Positions 57,325-64,000 of a stretch of DNA of 64,000 nt are shown piece after piece. The stretch spans positions 7,737,900 to 7,801,899 of the forward strand of contig CM049322.1 of NCBI GenBank assembly GCA_026874595.1, given 5' to 3'. Under the pieces are notes generated by a model. That model was not told the origin of the DNA. It saw only the letters and a list, made by a program, of their open reading frames with translations, and did no database searches. The position numbers and the translations under genes are program-made. The first letter of the stretch is position 1. Every line of letters begins with the position of its first letter. Source of the DNA: Sipunculus nudus. Lineage: Eukaryota > Annelida > Sipuncula > Golfingiida > Sipunculidae.

Positions 57325-57925
57325 CGTGTGGTGTACATGTGTATGACACGTCTTCCGACCATGTTATATATTTTGCAACCCGACCCCAATCAAAATGCTG
57401 TTCCAGCCCCTATGAATAAAGAAAGTTCTATGAATATGGATGGCTCGAACATTAGGTTATGGTCCAAAATGAGCACAAGTTGCAAATGTATTACCTGTTA
57501 ATATTACTCTGGCCCAGAGTAAGTTATGGATAGTCAGCCGTATTGGAGAGCTAGCTCAAACTGGGACAGAATGGAGCGATAATGGGTGATCGGATTCACT
57601 GTAAGAGCTTGGAAATAAGGACAAGGTCAAAAATAAATATCAGGTGCAAATCTGTCTCCCATGACTAATATTGCAACCGCAGGTCAGTTTTTTAAACGGT
57701 CATATTTAAGCTGACACAAGGGCGGAAGGAAGAAATCGGTGGTTTTGCACTCGGGGGACCTAAGAAAGTCCAACGAAATATTTAGCCCAAAATATTGATA
57801 AAGAAATAAACTCATCAATCACTAGAAGCGTCCCCATTACTTTGGAAGGAGGCTTAGTAAATGAAGTTTATATGAAATGTTATAATGTTGTTCCCAACAT
57901 TAAAGTAGAAACGTATGGGCCGTTT
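56611..57925. other. 3' flank of NLR copy B; no gene recognised
   Basis: The first 100 bases retain partial similarity to the 3' flank of copy A (AGAATTCAAC..TTATTTTTTAC(A/G)ATTAA). (TA)n tracts follow at 57055-57126 and 57287-57321. The rest is unremarkable. Confidence 0.5.
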
Positions 57926-58048
57926 TTTACAATAAAGGCCAGTTTTATCACAATATGGGCAGGGTATGGTTATTACAATATGGGTCGTTTTTATTACCAT
58001 ATGGGCCGTAATTACAATATGGGCAGGTTATTACATTATGGGTCATAA
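57926..58048. repeat. Degenerate short tandem repeat (ATTACAATATGGGCCG)
   Basis: Five to six variants of TTATTACAATATGGGC(C/A)G at about 20 to 28 bp spacing. The open frame at 57842-58048 follows from it. Confidence 0.75.
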
Positions 58049-58051
58049 CAG

Positions 58052-58630
58052 CGGACCTGGAGGTGGCGGTCCGCCCCGGTCGGTTCGTTTAGGGGTGGGC
58101 GGTATTTAGGTGAATTTAGATAGGATATTTGTATAGTATAAAATATTTTGATATGATGTTCTTGAATTAGAGTATGATTTTTTTAACTTTTGGAATAATA
58201 CAATTAAACATTTTCCCATAAATTATCCAATTGTTTGAATTTGTATGAAAAAACTCTAATACGGGTAGTGGACGAGCGACAACGTGTATCCGCCGAAATC
58301 AGAGAGCATGGTACGGGGGAAGTAAGGGATGGATTAAGTGTTATGTAACACCATTCCCGAATGAAGTCTACTAAAACTCAGAAAAGGGCAATTTATTCAA
58401 CAAAAACAGAAAGGTACGTGGCGTTACCTGTCTGGTATACGATATATCCCTGCAAGATGGATGGACGTGCCAAATATCAGACCAACATCATCGAACCACT
58501 CGTGATATATGAGAAATGTTGACCCAAAGCAAATGTACGGAAGAACGCTAAGCGAAAACGACTGCATGTGGCGCCACAAGACTTGTGTATGAGATGGTGG
58601 TATATCCAAGATCTATGGACATGCACCATT
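58052..58630. mobile_element. Composite of dispersed repeats
   Basis: Combines a copy of the 12014-12225 repeat (58052-58265), the AATACGGGTAGTGGACGAGC motif shared with 35905 (58258-58305), and GTGGCGCCAC-family half units (58420-58630). Seeing these in tandem suggests they belong to one larger element family that is fragmented elsewhere in the window. Confidence 0.6.
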
Positions 58631-60890
58631 TCAGACCAACACCTCTGTTTTGGGGGATAAATAAAGGTAATAAACAGGTGGAATTATAAGTTACTGTGCC
58701 CATTTCTGAATTCAGTTATATGTTCCTCACCAAATAAGGTCTTACCATGTTTAATTTCAAGTTAATCACAAATGGTGTGTACACGAAAAATTACGTAACA
58801 GCGTTACAGGTGAAATTTGCAATAAAATGGTATTTTCTCCAGTTTCCATTGGGGCGAAAGATGTAGTTTCAGTGAATTTTATGATATAAATGTGTGGTCT
58901 ACAAAACATCTATAACGAAGACAATTTGCCATATAGTCTTTGCATATATATGTTTCCAGTTTTATAATGTTATTAAGAGGGGCGGCTAATTCTGTGACCG
59001 CCCCGGGCGGCACAAATGCTTGGTACGCCACTGGTCACAGTTCCTCAACTATCAATGAACTTGTTTTCAAAAATGACTTAAATATTAAATTTACACGTAT
59101 CTATGACATTTTGGAACTCAGCCATTACAATGTGTAGGGTAAAGATTTTTACTTGTTGTTGGTTCCGGATTGCTGCATAAATTGCTTCAAAATTGCTTAT
59201 AATTTCAATGAAAATTGTGAAATAAATCAAACCTAAGAGGGGGTACAACCTCTTAAACCCAACCCGAGTTTAAATATAGTATATATTAAGATGGAAAGGT
59301 CTGTGGTTATTTGTGGAGGAGGGGGAGGCAATTTATATCTTGTTTTAAATACAGTAGTAGACAAATTAATCGAGAATACTCAAATTCTATTTAAGCCCTC
59401 GGAAAAAAAACCTGTATTTTACTTCCTCTCCCCCTCTCTCTCTCCCTTATACCTTATATATATATAATATTTATATGTATAATTTTATATGCTTAACTAA
59501 TCTAACAAATAATAAGAAAATTCTACAATGAAAGACTGCACACTAAGCAGAGACGAAAATGATGCAAGTACAGCTGTTAATGACCTGAGCCAGCAATAAG
59601 CGCAGTAGTAAAACGGTACGACGGCATGTACATTCCATAAACGGACATTTGGCAAAAACGTGTAAGGGAGTCTCATTCGGATATGTTCATATAAATTATA
59701 TTCAGAAAACCGCCGCATTCACGTGACTGGTGAATATAAGAAAGTCAAAATTTTATTATGTATATATATGGAAAGCCCCGAACATATAAATAATCATCAA
59801 ACGAACCAACCAAAAAATCACACTCTCACAGTTTGTAATCCAAGATTCAATTACGATTGGTGTTATAAAATCTACATACAATAAAATAGTACGATTTATC
59901 TTCAGCATAATTGAGCAAGTGTGAATCAAAGAATCGTAGCAGGGGTATTGCTATTACATATCTATAATTCAAGGAGAACTACTGTAGTAAATAATATTAC
60001 AGAAATGTGAGTGAAAACAATTTAAAAATCAACAAGTAGTTTAGACATATCCATAAACCAAAAATGTAACTAAATTTAACTAAAAAGTTATCATTATCCT
60101 ATTTACAATTTTACACTAGGTTTTCACTTGCAAAAAAATCCAAATATTATACAATGCTTATTTAGAAAAGCATTTATTATTATGTACCTAGCAGGTTATA
60201 TACACATTCCATTTGATTATACGAGAATATTTTATTATATTTCTAGAGGAAAGGCAATTATTTTCCATCAGAAAGGCTATACTGATATTTTAACAGTGGA
60301 ATGGGCAATATATCACAGTCAAATCATTGAATGCCGTCAATCAGTCTTAAAAGTTCGTAAGCTGAGGATTGTAGAGGCAGCTTGCTTTCTTTAGGAATTT
60401 TGCAGTTTAGAGTTTCCTCTTTCCCTCTTCCCCTCTAACATTTTGTCCGATTTTCCTTATTTTGTTTTCTGATATGTCTTGGGTTTGTTCGAAGACACCA
60501 ACTTGGCCTTTGTTTCATTCATTCTTTATAATACACTCATTTACTTCACTACATGATCAAATGCACAAACTTTAGACTGTAAACGAATAACACTATATTA
60601 ATCATGATTAAGAAGATATGCAACGAGGAATGATGAGAGAGAGAAGAAAGGAATGTTGGAAGTAAGAAGGGTTTTTGGTTTTAACACTAAGCCTCACCAT
60701 GGTTTGGAGACAGAACTTTTCAGAGCTATACCATAAGTCCGCTTGAGATCTAAACCGGTCCGTTATAGTGGTCCGAGATGGTAAGGAATGAGGTCCGAGA
60801 TCGTCGACCGGGCGGTCCGAGATTGTACTAAGTATATCGCCAGTATTGCCATACTACCTATGTAGCTGTAAATAAATCGTGTGCCGCATA
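58631..60890. other. No gene recognised
   Basis: AT-rich. Short GGTCCGAGAT repeated three times at 60762-60826. The frame at 60128-60394 has no domain. Confidence 0.4.
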
Positions 60891-61220
60891 TCGACGTATT
60901 GCTTTTATAAAAATGCATGTTTTTCGCCTGAATGTTTACTGCGCACTTGTAACATGTACAATGTCTGTATGCCGACCCGTATGTATGAATATTATGTTTG
61001 TCCAAAATGTACAGTCTCCGTAAGTCGCTCGTATAAGTATTATGAGATGATATATAACGCTGCGTGTACGCGTATTGCTTATGTACAACTCACAACTGCT
61101 TGTGTGGCACCCATCTGCTAATCCCCATGGGTAATATGTAACACGTCTGAAGATTATGCGAGTGTCAGTGTTTGTTTGTAGGGGTATTTAACACACACAG
61201 ACCCACACACATACACACAC

Positions 61221-61251
<31 letters not shown>

Positions 61252-62220
61252 GATTTATATATATATAGACATGTGAAATATAATACATAAAACATGTACA
61301 CTGGATACATTTCGAACGTCAGGCACTCTAGGTAACCTATGCACTGAGCACTGCACAGATGTTTAACCGGTACGATGCCTGCATATTCTCTGTATACGCA
61401 TTGCGTATGTGTGACCTGTACACTACCTGTATATTTGAACTGCGTATGTATCAAGTGTCCAGTGCCTGAATGTCATCCATATGCGTTTTGCGTATTTATA
61501 TAACTTTTCACACTGCCTGTATTTCACCCATATGCACTTTTGAGTATTTTGTATTCTTTGAAACTGCCTGCATATGTTCCGTAGCATTGTAACCTATGTA
61601 AATCCAGTGTATCGCATGTTTTTCGTCCAAACCCTCACTGATACCGCCTTTATCTCACAAGCATGTGCCATCTGTATTTATAACCTTAACTGCTATAAAA
61701 TGCTTGTTAAATCCCGTATCCGCCTGTTGCACGTGTAATCTATACTACATTGCAATTGCATTTTTGCCACAAGACGCCTATGCTATGCTACGAACGTGTA
61801 CGGTTTATGTAACTCTGTAGTATGTATGTTTGGTGTGTTTAACCTCTAAACTAACTTTATTTCACGGGTATGCGTACTGCGTATACTGCGTATGTATAAC
61901 CTGGTGACTGCCCCTGTGTCATGAATATGTATAACCTGGTGACTGCCCCTGTGTCATGAACATGTGTACTGGTAATGTCAATCTTTTACATGGCCGGTTT
62001 TTGTTTCGTATGAGTACTGAAATTGCCTCTATATCTTTGGCTTACGAGCTTCGTATATACATCCCCTAGACAGCACTGTGTTACAGGTGCCCCTTTTTAT
62101 TGTGTGCACAAGTCTTACAGATGTATTTTTTTATTGTGTGACACGGGCGTAACTCGTGTTGTAGCGGACTCGCCTGTCTGGGTGTTGCACTCTCAGTTTA
62201 AACCGTACTGGTTGAACTCT
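60890..62220. repeat. Degenerate approximately 50 to 65-bp tandem repeat
   Basis: Loosely periodic blocks of (A/G)CTGCCTGTAT.TCA(C/T).CATATGCGTATTGCGTATGTATAACC can be followed from about 60900 to 62200. One recent exact duplication is ATGTATAACCTGGTGACTGC..CCTGTGTCATGAA at 61888-61923 and 61927-61961. A CA/TA microsatellite lies inside (61193-61270). Several short frames arise from this composition. Confidence 0.55.
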
Positions 62221-62227
62221 CGCGGAA

Positions 62228-62825
62228 TGTAACAGCTCGCTGCCTTGCCTGTCTCGAATGTTCGCGTCTGTGCATGTGTATTGTTCTTTTTGATTGTTCG
62301 TGAAAGGGAATTTTCTAGAGTTTTCGGATGAAAGGTTATAAACAGGAGCTGTGTTTTAAAGCCGATAGAGAGGTGAGAGAATATTCCAGCGGACACAGAA
62401 GCGGGTACATCAGTTAGTGGGACCTATTCCGATAAGTGCGGCTATAATAGATTTTCTTCAGATTTTCTTCCTGATTTGTGACGAATCTTATTTGGTCTTC
62501 AGTCAGTTAAATGCGGGATTGTTACAAGAGCATTACATTGGACTGTTATTCTCTGAGAGAATTATTGTGAAATGTTCGTCCGGCTTATACATTTTAAAGA
62601 ACTTGTCGCTGTGACAGTGGTGGTATCCAGGTACTGTGTACTTTGTTTATTAGACTGTGTGATGATATTGATTTGCTGTCATACGGTTGTTGTACTGTGT
62701 AATTGTATTGATTTAGTGTATTGTAATGTTAGGGTTGTTTTAAGAATAAATTATAGTTATTTGTTAACAAAAAACACTGACTTCTTTATTCATTCCCCTA
62801 AAATTTAACACTGCCTAGTGTTACA
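62228..62825 (+). mobile_element. Probable solo LTR (LTR retrotransposon)
   Basis: The 598-bp segment begins TGTAACAGC and ends AGTGTTACA, a 7-bp terminal inverted repeat with the TG..CA boundaries of LTRs. It contains a TATA-like GGTTATAAACAGG (about 62334-62346) and an AATAAA-type signal, AAGAATAAATTATAG (about 62741). No flanking pol genes, primer-binding site or second LTR is in the window, so it is likely a solo LTR. Target duplication is not clean (GGAA on the left, GAAA on the right). Confidence 0.6.
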
Positions 62826-64000
62826 GAAAATTTTTGGTAATGATGTTTCCAATGTTCCACTTAAGCTTGCTTTAAATAACAAGGGAAAATATTGGACCCT
62901 CGCCTTCAAGTGTATCCTTCGCTTTAAAGGGTAATTGTGCCACGATATAAGATATCAATGGAAAATTTTTATCATGTTTTTCTCTAATACATTGATTTGA
63001 CGACAGGTGCCCAATGGAGAAAAACAATTTATTTAGTAGACAGTTAAGCGTTCCAAGCAAACAACGTATAAAGGACTTGTGTCGAACAAAATTGATTTCC
63101 ATATGTCACGGATAAACACATAGGGGCACTTTTTCATCACACTAAATGACTGCGTGCAGGGTAACATTGCAATGCGCTGATAACCTTTAGCTGCATGGTC
63201 CTTATCTTGTCTTATTTTACCAGCAATGTCATACCTGACATGTGTAAACATTACGTTCTCAAGACAACCTTGATACATGAGTGGGGAATTAATCCACCGT
63301 TCAAAAACAACTCAGTCAGTGCGTGTGCATCAAATAAAGAAAGAAATTTTTGCAGACTAGGTCAGTTTAATTAACCACCCCCATTTAAAATAAATCTTGG
63401 CCATAGGTCTTAGGAAAGTATGGCCTGAAAAAGGCCAACAATTGATGCACAAAAATTTTGATTTAAGGCCTTAACCGCCAACCATATTCTTAAGTCTTGC
63501 ATTGTGCTGAATAAAATATGACACTAATTGTTTCGGGAACCGGAGTTTGTGACGTATGAGGTAAGCCAGTCGGTTAGGTTCCTTTTCCTAAATAATTAAA
63601 GCAAGTGTAATAACAATAAGATAAAAAAAATGTTTTTTTCGGAGATATTTAACACAAGACCATGTGAAGGGCAAGTAATTTTTGGAAATTTTGTAATTTT
63701 GGGATGCAGAATAAGGAATATCCACAGGACATGGAATCCTTGGTTTTTATCATATTTTTTTTTATTTTATTTGAAGTCATTTGTCTTTAAGTAGAATTCA
63801 AAAATGAATAGAGACCTCTTTAATCATTAATCATTCTGATATTTATTTTCTTATAGCAATAAAAATTCATACATCCGCTGAGGATAATGAGGATAATAGA
63901 ATATATCTTATATATTCACGGTATCATGCTGTGAAACGATTAAATAGATTGAACAACAGTGGTTGAACTTGAATTTTTATTGCATTATAACGTGCCGGTG
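62826..64000. other. No gene recognised
   Basis: AT-rich. The minus-strand frames at 62872-63278 overlap each other and carry no known domain. Confidence 0.4.

Noticed and set aside
62417-62808. Small open frames
   Set aside because: They lie wholly inside the probable LTR.

Overview
The window is AT-rich eukaryotic DNA from an animal nuclear genome. Genes are split by canonical GT..AG introns, microsatellites and minisatellites are abundant, and several transposon classes are nested in one another. The NACHT-LRR genes and the dispersed elements opening with a palindromic AGCTCAG..CTGAGCT end and GTCC-rich runs suggest a mollusc, perhaps a bivalve. That assignment is an inference from repeat style and gene family, not a database match. 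No bacterial, organellar or viral operon structure is present.

Only one gene family is clearly recognisable: two same-strand paralogues of an NLR-like innate immune receptor, about 45 kb apart. Copy A (1723-9966) consists of a pre-NACHT exon and a large NACHT+LRR exon separated by a 5.7 kb repeat-filled intron. Any CARD-bearing exons would lie off the left edge. Copy B (47878-56610) shows a full five-exon layout: a basic N-terminal tail, a CARD split over two exons, a pre-NACHT exon, and a 2.4 kb NACHT+LRR exon. Both copies have intact Walker A, Walker B and sensor motifs, but both also carry in-frame stop codons, and A has a frameshift as well. They look like recently inactivated genes. Their 3' LRR halves are nearly identical while their NACHT halves are strongly diverged, which points to recombination or gene conversion at the NACHT/LRR junction.

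Layout: 1-1074 is a 26-bp tandem array. 1723-9966 is NLR copy A, whose intron holds a TIR element (3147-5587) containing a hAT-like element, a 140-bp perfect palindrome and a 77-bp minisatellite, followed by a 53-bp array. 9967-24470 is mostly repeat-derived DNA with a tRNA-SINE, a pogo-like end, a TIR element and short exon-like open frames of unknown origin. 24475-26562 is a second 26-bp array with higher-order structure. 26563-35870 is unannotated DNA plus one large dispersed element. 35870-37170 is a 271-bp satellite carrying GTGGCGCCAC. 38242-47321 is a cluster of related dispersed elements, one of them split by a truncated LINE. 47878-56610 is NLR copy B with a transposon pair in its introns. 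56630-64000 is repeat-derived DNA ending in a probable solo LTR (62228-62825).

The two NLR copies would act as cytoplasmic nucleotide-dependent receptors if functional. Nothing else here can be tied to them in a pathway. The rest of the window is best read as a record of transposon insertion and tandem-repeat expansion around an NLR cluster.
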